Notes under the pieces: generated by a model
What the model was told of the DNA's origin: nothing
Seen by the model: the letters and a program-made list of their open reading frames with translations, nothing else
Databases searched by the model: none
Shown here: positions 34,549 through 44,661 of the stretch, piece after piece
Layout: each line of letters begins with the position of its first letter
Position numbering within the stretch: the first letter of the stretch is position 1
Made by a program: the position numbers and the translations under genes
Assembly: GCA_019059635.1 (NCBI GenBank)
Contig: JAGVRJ010000002.1
Coordinates: forward strand, 2,046,001 to 2,110,000
Direction of reading: 5' to 3'
DNA length: 64,000 nucleotides
Source: Proales similis
Lineage: Eukaryota; Rotifera; Eurotatoria; Ploima; Proalidae

Positions 34549-34949
34549 GGTTTATGAGAAATACTTTCATGAGCGAACCCAATGACTCGATTTTTTTGAT
34601 TTTATCTTATAAGTCTTATTAATAAATCTGTAGTTGTAGCTGACCCAAATGGTTTAAATATTTAAAACACATGGTATTCTATATGATAGTTTTTTGGGAA
34701 AATTGTTAAGCAAGAAGATGAATCCAAGATGATAATCACATTGACTTTGCTATTGAAGAGGTTGTGCTAAATTCCATCCAAAAGATATAAGAAATTTCTT
34801 AAAAGAAAAGAAAAGATGTATCGTCGGAGAAAATCGAAAAATTATTTTCCTCCCCTCGAATCCCGTCGAAGACGGATAAACGCTCTAGTACTAAAATAAT
34901 TTCTTACTCTTTGCTTATTCAAGTTTCATTTATAAAAAAAATTTAAATT
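34549..34949. other. 401-nt A/T-rich convergent gap
   Basis: Lies between the stops of the CBM14-containing gene and the divergent 7TM gene. Includes one copy (34,866–34,899) of a 34-nt imperfect repeat whose partner lies beyond the other end of the 7TM gene. Confidence 0.5.
34866..34899. repeat. copy 1 of a 34-nt imperfect direct repeat flanking the divergent 7TM gene
   Basis: Begins TCGAAGACGG and contains CGCTCTAGT. About 27 of 34 positions match 37,752–37,785 in the same orientation. The origin is unknown. Confidence 0.55.
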
Positions 34950-37328
34950 TTATCTATTTAAGTATTTGCCGCTAAATCTTTTCTTCAAAGATTCTACAAA
35001 CTCAGAATTGAATAAAACGAAGAGGAAAAATTCTAAAGTTGTTCTCAAGCCTAGCAAAGTTTCTGTAGCCGTATAAATGTTAAGACATGTAGAAGAGAGA
35101 ATAGCCCTCGGAAAGATGCATATCGATTGCTCCTTTCGATGTCCATTGTAATAAAACTGGTCATAAGTCCTATACATGCTTATAAGGGTATGAGGTGTCC
35201 TCAAGATCAGATCGACTAATCCATTGAATACAATAAATTTGGTTAATTTTTTCTCCGAGCCCTCCTTTTTGTTTTTAGTATTCGATAATGAGCTTTGTTT
35301 GAGGTGAGCTTTTATAAACAGAAGCAAACGAAAGTCCAGCAAGAAGCATAGAAGCGGCAAAAGCAAATCATTCAAGATAAGCAAAAATATGTAGATGAAG
35401 ACGGGGGCAGGATCCTCCTCGAAAAATTCTATTCTTAAATCGAAAATGAAAAAATCATAGCGAGGCTCATCTGCAAGAGTATCAACCGTTTCTTGGTCAT
35501 TATAGAACAAGCAGCAGACATTTAACCCAAATGCCAACAAGACCGATAAAGCCATCACTCGCTTTGGCCTTTGTTTCATAAAAAAATTTGAAAAAGCCTC
35601 GAAGCCCTTCGAGACTTGGTTCATTGAGAAACGAAAAACTGTGAACGCCAGGAAAGATAGATTTGCGCACATCCTGATGGATGCGGCAAAATACTGGGCG
35701 TTGATCAACATGAACAGCCGAACCGAGTTATTGGCAAACCAAGGCGAACAGTAGATACCGCCGAACTCAATGCAATCGCCGAGAAGACGCGGCAACAGTG
35801 AGAGATTGTATATTACTCCGAATAAGGCATTTACCTGCATGTATTCGAATAGATTTCCCTTTTTCTTTGCCAGCAGCTGGTCACTGAACTTTTTAGCTTG
35901 CATCTTCATATCCTTCAAGACTAAGTAAGTGAGAATACCAAAGATCACTCCAGCTAAGGATATGATAGGTTTAAGGGCTATCGAAATGATAAATTTAACC
36001 ATTTGAATGGAAATTATAATGTTGTAAATGTTGAAATAATATTCAATTTTAGTATGATTAGCTTCGGGCAGGTCACATAAAGCCAATCTCTGTGAAAAGT
36101 AACAATGATTATTGAATTTTGAAAACTCTTCTGAGTTCTGAAGTATTTCAAAGAGAGTAATATTATTGGCGATCCATTTGGAGATTCTATCACGCTCCTG
36201 ATTTAAGTTATAAAAGTCCTTCCACTTCTTTTTAAGCCAAAAGGCTGTGCAAGTCAGATTTACGGAAAAGTCGTTTTGGAGTAAAAATAATACATTTTCC
36301 TCTTCGACCGGATAGTTACGGAAAAGACAAAAATCTTCATCTGGATAATAGTAAATTGGGTTGAAATCAAAAGCTGCAGGTAGTCCGGATTCTAATTTCT
36401 TCGATTCGAACTTCTTTTGCTGGATGAAAATAATTGATATCCTATTCGACGAATAACCTTGTAACCACTGGGGGTTGAGTTGGACAAACTTGCGCAAGTT
36501 GTGCACCCTAAAGAGAAGTTGTCCGATTTTAACAAATCTTAGAAAACCCGGTTCAACCTGACCAATATGGCCTCTTATTTGAATTGAGTAAATGTAGGAA
36601 CTAAAAACCTGGGGATGAAAAAGGTTTGTGGAGAGACGTGCCATATAAACATTATGAAAATGAAGCTGCTCTAAATCGAAATTAAGTTCTAATACATTTT
36701 TTCCCGCAGTAAGATACTTAAAACCGAGCATATTCACTTTAAGAAAGCTTTGAGTTAAATCATTGTACTTGAGCTCATGTATTGTGAGGTTCAAAAAGAG
36801 GATCGGACAAGTATTCTCATTGTAGATATTGTATCTTTGAAATCTAAGATTCACCCTCAACTGTGTTTTTGGTCTATATTCATCAGCAACCAAATCTCTA
36901 AGATCACACTTTTCAAATATTTCCCATTTCTGATTATCCGTTCTTCTCATAACTTGAAATCTGCTGAAATCGAAATTAAAATCTATAATGTAGCTGCCAA
37001 TATAGTTGGTAGAAAACAGTTCATGATCAAACCCGAAAAATCCGAGTAAATCGAACTCCGGCTTGAGATAATAGATATCGGCTATTCTTATAAATATCAA
37101 CTCAAGGTCTTGGTTAGTAAATACTAAGTTATTTGATTCGCTCACAATGTCAAAGATAGAGTCATTCAATAGAATACTTCTGTTGAATTGTTGGTTCCAT
37201 TCGTCAAAACTTGAAATAATGCATTCAGCTTCAGTAGAATTTTCCCAATAAATACACCTTGCTGAGACAGCTGCTAATGCAAACAGAAAGTAGGTAAAAA
37301 TACAGAAAAAGTACTGCGAATAGATCAT
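34950..37328 (-). CDS. divergent member of the orphan 7TM receptor family
   Basis: One exon, 792 residues. A signal peptide (about 1–23) precedes a ~430-residue ectodomain and then seven hydrophobic segments. Relatedness to the tandem plus-strand family shows in the shared order of features: YYPDEDFCLFRNYPVEEENV (compare FPVEDICIFRNLLSDGKHYF), CTAFWLKK before a Cys-containing module ending LALCDLPEANHT (compare AKCDLNQST), CIEFGGIYCSPWF between membrane segments 2 and 3, and KKLTKFIVFNGLVDLILRTP in the sixth. It lacks the GC-rich near-identical core of the array and is A/T-rich throughout, so it has not been homogenised with it. A ligand is not predictable; chemoreceptor or peptide receptor are both possible. 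Confidence 0.78.
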   Translation of the reverse strand: MIYSQYFFCIFTYFLFALAAVSARCIYWENSTEAECIISSFDEWNQQFNRSILLNDSIFDIVSESNNLVFTNQDLELIFIRIADIYYLKPEFDLLGFFGFDHELFSTNYIGSYIIDFNFDFSRFQVMRRTDNQKWEIFEKCDLRDLVADEYRPKTQLRVNLRFQRYNIYNENTCPILFLNLTIHELKYNDLTQSFLKVNMLGFKYLTAGKNVLELNFDLEQLHFHNVYMARLSTNLFHPQVFSSYIYSIQIRGHIGQVEPGFLRFVKIGQLLFRVHNLRKFVQLNPQWLQGYSSNRISIIFIQQKKFESKKLESGLPAAFDFNPIYYYPDEDFCLFRNYPVEEENVLFLLQNDFSVNLTCTAFWLKKKWKDFYNLNQERDRISKWIANNITLFEILQNSEEFSKFNNHCYFSQRLALCDLPEANHTKIEYYFNIYNIIISIQMVKFIISIALKPIISLAGVIFGILTYLVLKDMKMQAKKFSDQLLAKKKGNLFEYMQVNALFGVIYNLSLLPRLLGDCIEFGGIYCSPWFANNSVRLFMLINAQYFAASIRMCANLSFLAFTVFRFSMNQVSKGFEAFSNFFMKQRPKRVMALSVLLAFGLNVCCLFYNDQETVDTLADEPRYDFFIFDLRIEFFEEDPAPVFIYIFLLILNDLLLPLLCFLLDFRLLLFIKAHLKQSSLSNTKNKKEGSEKKLTKFIVFNGLVDLILRTPHTLISMYRTYDQFYYNGHRKEQSICIFPRAILSSTCLNIYTATETLLGLRTTLEFFLFVLFNSEFVESLKKRFSGKYLNR

Positions 37329-37817
37329 GACGCGATTTTACAATTCCCAAGATGGATTAGTAAGGTTTTGGTGAAAAAAAAATGGCGAAATTCCTTAAAT
37401 ACGATTATCAAATCATCATCGTCATCGTCATATATATAATATTTATGACAGGTTTAGGTTTACCCAATTTAGGTTCAGGTATCTTTAATATCATAAATGG
37501 TGAAGAATATACAAGATATATTGCATCTATCATTTTCATTAATCCGCTTTACCTAATAGCATGATGTTTGCCTGAAGGTAAAGACAGTCGTCAATAATAA
37601 ACAACTACCAAACGAAAGGAGTTAGAACGGTCGATAATAAATGGCACAAAGCGTGCGAGACAACCGTCCATAAAGAGGGCGCCACGTCAGAGGCTTCGAG
37701 TGCCATCAATGCACCGAAAAGAAACACGGCGAACGCGCATCGCCAAAGATGTCGAAGACGGGTCACCGCTCTAGTTCTTGAATAAATTGACTCAATAAAA
37801 TGGTATTCAGCAGTGAT
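37329..37817. other. 489-nt gap between two minus-strand genes
   Basis: Contains the second copy of the 34-nt repeat and a 60-codon plus-strand frame (37,382–37,564) that is hydrophobic and of doubtful reality, because it overlaps the expected promoter of the divergent 7TM gene. Otherwise unremarkable. Confidence 0.4.
37752..37785. repeat. copy 2 of the 34-nt imperfect direct repeat
   Basis: Begins TCGAAGACGG, contains CGCTCTAGT, and lies 424 nt upstream of the start of the divergent 7TM gene. See copy 1. Confidence 0.55.
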
Positions 37818-39569
37818 TTAATGGCAAAGAAGCAACATCTCTCGTAAGCGATTAATCGTCCGATACAACTTGGATAAAATCTTGCCCTGGTCGGCGTTCG
37901 GTCTCAAGTGGGGAATTTTATTGTCTGCCAAACTTACAATAAATGACGAATTGCTTTCATTTGTGCAGTTTAGTTTATTTTGATGATCATTTGAGTAGAT
38001 TCGAACACATTTAAGTCGAATGGTTTGGATTGATTCTGTTTGAGAGTCTTGATTTTCAATTGAAAATTCACAATTGAACTTTTCTTTTTTGTTTGTTGAC
38101 AATACGCAAGTCGTCTCGTGCCATGCACAAAGCCGCATAGATTGACAGTTATCGCAATTTTTAATCAGACTACAAGCTTGTTGGTTAAGTCTTTCCAGAT
38201 CGTACTGGAATATTCTTTTCTTTGTTGCAACGATGAGGGAGTTGTTATAGGGCAGGAGTTCGTTGATTTTATCCGTTCGCTCAACGAGTTGAAAACTCCA
38301 AATGGGCAAATCAAATCGATCAAGGCTGGAGTAAGAAACGCGACCATCACTGTAAGCGATGAATATTTCTGGTCGAGGTGCGTGGTGATAGTGAACGGCC
38401 TCTACCTTTTGACCGACTCTTCCAATTCTTCTGGCTTCTATTTGTCCTTCTAGTTGATAGAGATTAGGTAAAAGCTGAAGAAAACTTTCTTCCACAGCTT
38501 CAGTGCCATCGCATTTTACTTGGTCTCTCGAGTATTCAAACGCGCCAATAAACGACTTGTTTTCAAAACTGATCGATTCGGTGCTCAATTCGCACAAGTG
38601 TCGCCCAATTTCTTCATCCAGTCTTGTGAACAAGAGAAACAACTTTTCGGCCGAATGTGCCGCAAATTCAAGTTGATCCAAGACAACCGGCCCATCTAGG
38701 CATACAAGGTCGATTTTCCTGAAACTCGACCAAATTCGAGCTGGACCTTCCCCGTCCTGGTATGCAAAGCCTGGGTCAGATTTGCACACTCGTGCGAGTC
38801 TTGCGCGTCGTTGTGTTGAGTTGGACAGGTTGGAGTGGACCAGTTCGGTGAACACAAACTGCACCGTGTCGTGAGTCTCGAAAATAGAAAGAAACCTCGG
38901 CTGTATGAGCCATGTGTTGAGCGTGTGTAGAAAGTAGCGGTTGAATTCCATCTCACGGCGATAAACACCCGGATGAGCAGAAGCCAACGCAGAGTAGATG
39001 AGACCGTTTTGAGCCTTCGGAAAGTGACGTCTATCTTTACTCAGAAGAGTCACGCTAAGCCCGTCCGGTGAGCAAATCAAGCGCCCGTTGTACTCTATCA
39101 AGTAGGAGAGATCGGATTGCTTGAGATCAAGAACATGCGGACGGCCATGGTTGCTCGCACAGATCAGAAGGTCATCGGTTGCCTCCCTAATCTCCATGAA
39201 TTGAATTCGATTCTCATGCTCGCTTAATAGCGAAGCATTTTTGTGGCTCGGGTCTATCCACTGCTCGACTCGAGCCGATTTGTCTGAAATGTTGCTGGCG
39301 CTTAACTTGAATACATAGTTTACACCTGAAGCGAATAGAACTTGATTTCGAACCCGCAAATGCTTGAAATCAAAACTGCTCGAGTGAGAGAACTGCCCCA
39401 GGAGAGACGAAGACGACAGGTCAAAGCTGCCTGAAGTGGCCAAGAGAAGCAGAAAAACTGAAATGCGGAGTCTTGTCGAAGCAGAATAGAAAAGCGTTTC
39501 CATTTGAATCTGCTGCTCTGAGAAACCTAAACCTCTGACGGCTGGCAGGCTAGCATGAGGAAGGCTCAT
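37818..39569 (-). CDS. secreted semaphorin (Sema + PSI domains)
   Basis: One exon, 583 residues from ATG 39569; a second ATG at 39503 sits right before the hydrophobic signal stretch (RISVFLLLLATSGS) and may be the true start. The Sema beta-propeller spans roughly residues 50–465. Conserved pieces include NRIQFMEIREATDDLLICAS, YRREMEFNRYFLHTLNTWLI, FETHDTVQFVFTELV and RARLARVCKSDPGF. A PSI module with CSLIKNCDNCQSMRLCAW follows at about 465–490. There is no transmembrane segment or immunoglobulin domain that I can see, and the tail is short. Semaphorins are guidance ligands for plexins. The assignment rests on the order of Sema landmarks and the PSI cysteines. Divergence from textbook semaphorins is considerable. 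Confidence 0.78.
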   Translation of the reverse strand: MSLPHASLPAVRGLGFSEQQIQMETLFYSASTRLRISVFLLLLATSGSFDLSSSSLLGQFSHSSSFDFKHLRVRNQVLFASGVNYVFKLSASNISDKSARVEQWIDPSHKNASLLSEHENRIQFMEIREATDDLLICASNHGRPHVLDLKQSDLSYLIEYNGRLICSPDGLSVTLLSKDRRHFPKAQNGLIYSALASAHPGVYRREMEFNRYFLHTLNTWLIQPRFLSIFETHDTVQFVFTELVHSNLSNSTQRRARLARVCKSDPGFAYQDGEGPARIWSSFRKIDLVCLDGPVVLDQLEFAAHSAEKLFLLFTRLDEEIGRHLCELSTESISFENKSFIGAFEYSRDQVKCDGTEAVEESFLQLLPNLYQLEGQIEARRIGRVGQKVEAVHYHHAPRPEIFIAYSDGRVSYSSLDRFDLPIWSFQLVERTDKINELLPYNNSLIVATKKRIFQYDLERLNQQACSLIKNCDNCQSMRLCAWHETTCVLSTNKKEKFNCEFSIENQDSQTESIQTIRLKCVRIYSNDHQNKLNCTNESNSSFIVSLADNKIPHLRPNADQGKILSKLYRTINRLREMLLLCH

Positions 39570-39602
39570 GGTTTCGGCCGCCCCATTAATAACCGCTCTG
39601 CG

Positions 39603-39815
39603 TCAGGTCGAATTTGACGCAACATAAAACAAAGAGGCGAACGAAGAATTGACAACAAAATAGGACAGAATGCCGAGTAAGATGCCGATTGCAATTAATT
39701 CACATAAATTTGGTTTATGTTGTCCGATATGTGGCACATCATGCAACAGTGCAAGCGCCCTAACGCGTATGCGAATCTTCTCCTGTGTCGATTGCTCTTG
39801 TTGCATAAGACACAT
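39603..39815 (-). CDS. possible 70-residue single-pass membrane protein
   Basis: An ATG-started frame just upstream of the semaphorin on the same strand. The first 38 residues are polar and basic, followed by one hydrophobic segment (LIAIGILLGILSYFVV). It could be a genuine small membrane protein, an upstream ORF in a long semaphorin leader, or chance. It ends 33 nt before the semaphorin ATG. No homologue recognised. Confidence 0.3.
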   Translation of the reverse strand: MCLMQQEQSTQEKIRIRVRALALLHDVPHIGQHKPNLCELIAIGILLGILSYFVVNSSFASLFYVASNST

Positions 39816-39976
39816 TTTGCTAACTAGTATTTAGTTGAACGCATGGCAAGCTTGCGATGAGCAGCCATCACTAAATGGCTTTAAATTGCGTTGTACACAC
39901 TTTAGACTGTTTCTTCTTTGCTAATAGAGTTACACACTAAGCTAATAATCTTGCGCGAGAATAAGAAAAAAAAAAC

Positions 39977-40586
39977 ATGAACATCGAACCGGTAAGTTTA
40001 ACGCAGCATCATCAATTGTGTTTACCACCAGTCTAAATTACGTCGTTTCTTCAACAACGAAAAAACAACAACAACAGAAAGACTTCAATCTCAATCCGAA
40101 TGCCACCGAGTTTGTGCCAAGTTTCATGGTTCAACCGCCGACGCAATCGACTGCAACGTACGACGAATCGGAACAGGTAGTTGGATTTTTTTTTAATTGC
40201 GCTGATATGAAAATAACCGCGAATTAAAGTACGACGACCAGGACGGCTACTACGACGAGGAAGCGTATCAGCAGGAGTATCAGCGCGGCGATAACAACAA
40301 CAACCACTATGATCCAATGGTAGACGGTGAAATTCTCGAAGATGAAGAGGCCGAGTTTTGTGAAATGATGGCCATGCAAGAAGAGTGCCGACTCGAAATG
40401 ATGAAGTTCTACATCCAATCTCAAAATCCGGACCTTTTCGAAGAGATGTACCACAAGATGAGCTACCCGCAGGCGGACATCAAAGACGAGAATCCGCGCG
40501 AGCCTCGTTCAAATGGCGAAAGCAAGCAGCAAGTCGGCGCCGACGTACAGAGCAAACTTGAAAACCTTGACATCAACTCGAAATGA
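39977..40586 (+). CDS. small PAM2-motif protein (poly(A)-binding-protein interactor)
   Basis: Three exons: 39977–39991 (MNIEP), 40078–40176 and 40230–40586, in phase, 156 residues. Exon 2 opens with KDFNLNPNATEFVPSFMVQP, a clear PAM2 motif (L-N-x-x-A-x-E-F-x-P) that binds the MLLE domain of cytoplasmic poly(A)-binding protein. After it come a Tyr/Asp/Gln-rich stretch and an acidic helix (DEEAEFCEMMAMQEEC). The combination recalls PAIP2, but in PAIP2 the PAM2 motif is C-terminal and the acidic PABP-binding region precedes it, so the order is reversed. A role in controlling PABP, hence translation or mRNA decay, is likely. The exon 1 junction is the weakest part because the intron ends in a CAA-rich tract. 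Confidence 0.7.
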
Positions 40587-41631
40587 TGCGCGGCTCAAGC
40601 TTGCTCTGTAAATAGCGCCTAAGAGGGCTTCTCAAACATTTTTTTTTCTATTCAGTTCATATTGATCAATTGGCAAAACAAAAAACAGCACCAAAAAAAA
40701 AAGAAGCAAAATGAATTTAAAGCAAAAAATAATGGTCAAATACTGTGTGAAACTAAGCAATCATCTCCTTCATTCGTCAAACAAAAATACAGAAACAAAC
40801 AAATGAACAGACAAACAAGCAGTGGCCCCAACTACTCTACAAACTAAATCGGTGTGTCGAGCCCTCGTAGATTGATCATCTCTTGCTCTCTCCAATTTTT
40901 CCTTTTCTATTTTATTTCCTGACGCCTTTGGTTCTTGGTTCTTTTCGTTGTTGCTGTTCTCGCTGTTCGATCCACGGTTTGAAAAGTTCTCTTCTGAGCT
41001 TTGCCTCGTCTCAATTTCCATCTCCTTTGCTCTTTCTCGCATTCTCTTAGCCCTGTCTGTTCATTCTCAATCCTTTTATCGTTCTTTATTCTTCTTATAT
41101 ATATATATATTCATTTATATTCTTTTTTGGGCAGCTAATCCAATTCTGCAATTCTGCGTTACTTGGAATAAAAGTTAAGAATACTAGAATCGAAAAGTCA
41201 AGCAAGCGTCATTTGAAGACTTAGCCGCTCAAGTCGGCAAGAAATACACGTAGCTGCATTCTGAGCCTCATTCTGGCCCATAAATCACCATCGCAATGTT
41301 TGGCACGGTTCCATGGCAGCATGAAACACCAGATTAAATGGGGAAAAAATTAGCCAGAGTAGTGCAAACTTTAAAGAAAATTTTCTGTCTCTTTAGGTGG
41401 GTGGCCAGATTCTAAAGTAAAGAATAAAATTTTAACAAGCAGACGCATTCACTCTGGCATGAATTTTATTTCTTGAATGATTACGCAAGTTGCCTGGATT
41501 CCAGTCAGAGTTCGTCTCGCATTTTACTTTTGGCTGCATAATGCCAGAATTTCTTACCTTTCCCTCTTACGTTCAGAGTTGAAATTTTGTTCTAAGAGAC
41601 CTACGACAACTACGTCAACTCAACTGGTAAC
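40587..41631. other. 1.05-kb gap: long 3' UTR and upstream region
   Basis: A/T-rich. The AATAAA near 41,168 may serve the PAM2-motif gene, which would give it a ~600-nt 3' UTR, long for this genome and plausible for a translation regulator. A (TA)n tract lies near 41,098–41,109. No convincing coding frame. Confidence 0.4.
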
Positions 41632-44270
41632 ATGCTATCGGCAAGCGATCGCGAGATCCTATTCCAGCGGACTGAGGCGAAGAAAAATGCAAAAAAACTG
41701 CGGATAATACACTTTAACGATGTTTACAACATTGAGGGTCACACATCTGAGCCAGTTGGCGGCGCTGCCAGGTTCAAACGAGCGATAGACTCGCTGCTGC
41801 GATCAGGTCCGGCTTTAATTTTCTTTTCGGGAGATGCAGTTAGCCCAAGCTCTTGTAAATCATTTTCTTCTTTTCTTCAATCAGGTGTCATTTACTTTTC
41901 GTTGATCGCTAGTGAGCCTATTTGCCAAAGGACAGCAAATGATTGACACATTGAACGGATTCAACATCACTGCGGCCGTCATTGGTAGGCAACACAATTT
42001 AATATTTACCGTCAGTGGTCAATCTTAATCTCGTTTGTTTCACTCAAGGCAACCACGAGTTTGGTATTGATTTAGCTTTGAGTGCTCTTCTCAGCAATTA
42101 GCATCACTCATCTATTCGATCATAGACATGGGCGTAGACGTTCTAGAAGAGTTGATCAAACGCTCAGAGTTTCCATGGTTGTTCAGCAACGTGCTCGACA
42201 GAGAAACAAACAAGCCCTTCTTGAACCTCAAAGCCAAACATGTGGTTGAATTCGACGGCATTAGAGTAAGTCCAGCCAAGCCTTGAATTGCTCAAGAAGC
42301 TTTTCGATTGAATTAAGATCGGCGTTATTGGCCTCGTTGAGAAAGAATGGATGAAGTCGCTGGCTGCGCTTGATTTTGACGCAGTTAAATTCGAGACGTA
42401 TATGGAAACGGCCAACTCACTTGCCAAAGAGCTCAGACAAGTCGATGTACGTTAAATACGTGTTTTTTGAATGAAAATCGTCTAAAATATTCTTGCTTTT
42501 TGGCCAAACCCAGAACTGTCAGTTAATTATTGGTAAGCGATAACCTGCTCAAATAATTTGCTTGCGTTTCGCGTTCTCAAATGCAAATCAAACAGCTTTA
42601 ACTCATATGCGATGGCACAACGATGAAAAGCTGGCCCGTCGCTGCCATGGCATCGATCTCATTCTGGGCGGTCATGATCACGACTACGAGATAAAAGAGG
42701 TTCGCTATTAAAATTAGCTGTGCAAACCGATTTTCCGTTCAAAAATCTTTTAGGTCAACAAACGCTGGATAATCAAGAGTGGAACAGGTACCTAGAGAAG
42801 ACTCATTCAGACTCAAGTTAAACTGGCACTCATTGTCTCAACACAGACTTTAGGGAGTTCTCTTATCTCGAACTTGCTCAACAACACAATCAGCACTTCC
42901 AGGTAGAACGCATCGAAAAGATCACGGTTAGCTCGTCGATCGGCGAGGACCCGTACACCAAGGGCATTGTCCAAAAATACGTTGTGCTCGCGACTGAAAA
43001 ACTTGACGAAGAAATCGGGCACTTGAATGTGCCTTTGGACGGCCGCACTCGAATGGTGCGATCACAAGAGACCAACTTGGGCAATTTCCTCTGCGACATA
43101 ATTCTCGAATCGGTGGCGGCCGACTGTTCACTTCTGAACGGTGGCTCACTTCGAAGTGATCAGATCCATCCGGCCGGGCCGTTCAAGCGACGAGATCTGA
43201 GGAACATTTTGCCGTACGAGAGCGAGCTTGTCGTTCTTGAACTCACTGGTAAGAAGCAGCTGGACGACTACAGTTGAAAACTGCAACTATCAATTAAACG
43301 CGTCTAGGTGAAGATATTTATAATTTGTTGGAGAGCTGTTTGTCAAAATATGAAACCATGGGAGGCAAGTAGACACGCCGTTTTAGAAAGCGAAAAGCCG
43401 ACGTCTTAACAAAGCTGCTGGAATTAGGTCGGTTCCCTCAAGTTTCAGGCATCTTTTTTACTTATGAGCCCAGCAAAGCTCCAATGCAGAGAGTGAACGC
43501 GTCACTTGTTAAAATTCAAAACGAATATGTCGATTTCAAAAAGGTAAATTGCAAATTTCGATTACACGTGCAATCAGAGCCTAATCGGCATTTTCTGATC
43601 TCAAGAAATACAAACTGGCCACCAATTGTTTCATGAAAAGTGTTGACGAAATATTGAAAAACAGCCCAGTTCTGGTAGGCACAAGCAAAATTCAGACTCA
43701 TTTAATAGTGTTCTAACGAACAACCATAGATTCCGTCGGAAAACATTCCTTGCTTGTGGATGTTGGTCGAAATTCACCTTAAAGCTGTAGAGAAGTTTAG
43801 AAAAGAGCAGCGAGTGGTTAAAGGCCAACATAAGTTCAAGTTTCCTTCGCTTGTTCCTCTGGTCGTCGCAAATAACATAATGATCAAGCTGGCCAAAGAC
43901 CTTGAGATCATAAAGTGTGATCTAAACCGAGGCCAGAGAAAACTGAAATTCCGCACCGCAGTGATGATTGTGATGGCATCCAGGCGCCAGAGTTCTGTTC
44001 TCTTTGCCAGAGATCGAATCAAAATAAAATCAAGTGAAAAGTTCCAGCGCATATTGGCGCCTTATCAGCAGAAATCACTCGAATGCTCGCCTCAGATCGA
44101 AGGACGAAGCATTCTTGTCGACGAAACAAACGAGAAGGTTCGTATCCGTTTTCTATCTCATCCAGAAATGCACTCCGTCTGATATGAATCTAATTAATCC
44201 ATTTCTACAGTACTACAACAAATTGGTCCAAGAACGAACAGATTTCGACTTGACAAACCACCGGTGCTGA
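41632..44270 (+). CDS. 5'-nucleotidase-family metallophosphoesterase, intracellular
   Basis: Fourteen exons: 41632–41854, 41913–41984, 42049–42063, 42126–42265, 42318–42446, 42514–42532, 42596–42699, 42754–42787, 42847–43248, 43308–43364, 43428–43543, 43606–43674, 43730–44137, 44211–44270, giving 615 residues in one frame. Metallophosphatase motifs: RIIHFNDVYNIE, FFSGDAVSPS, VIGNHEFDMGVDVL (assembled across a 15-nt exon), ALTHMRWHND and GGHDHDY. The C-terminal nucleotidase domain shows TNLGNFLCDIILESVAADC, LLNGGSLRSD and LPYESELVVLELTG. There is no signal peptide or GPI signal, unlike CD73, so it is probably cytosolic. One intron (43,365–43,427) starts with GC instead of GT. Likely substrates are nucleotides or similar phosphoesters. 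Confidence 0.88.
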
Positions 44271-44661
44271 ATCACGCTTAACCAGAAAATAAACGAAATG
44301 AACATGCGATCGATGTGATTATCTTTAAAATGGCAAGCCGTTCTGAAACAAGATAAAATCAACTGGCTAAATCGGCATGTTTGAAACCACCAAATAGAAG
44401 ACGTATTCTCAAATAGCTACGAATAGTTAGATAAAACCGGCTGGCTACATGGATATCCTAACGCTCAAGTCAAGGCAAAGCTAGGGTGTCAGGTTTCAGT
44501 CGGGAAAAAACCGAGAAGCGATACGGGCGAAGGCAAAAGATCATGTAGATCAATAGAATCTCTGGCAAGCAGACTTAATACATTTTGTCGATGAGTAGCG
44601 GCGAAAATTGAGCGACCGATCATTTTTGATTTTAACCAAAGCAAAGGGCTGTGATTAAGAA
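44271..44661. other. 391-nt 5' flank of the first array gene
   Basis: Contains a block (about 44,490–44,560) that resembles the 5' flanks of the second and fifth array genes: a GGTTTCAGTCGGG-like start, then AAGATCATGTAGATCAAT. No TATA box or coding sequence seen. Confidence 0.45.

Noticed and set aside
37382-37564. 60-codon hydrophobic plus-strand frame
   Set aside because: Starts within the expected promoter of the divergent 7TM gene, A/T-rich, no homologue; chance is likelier.
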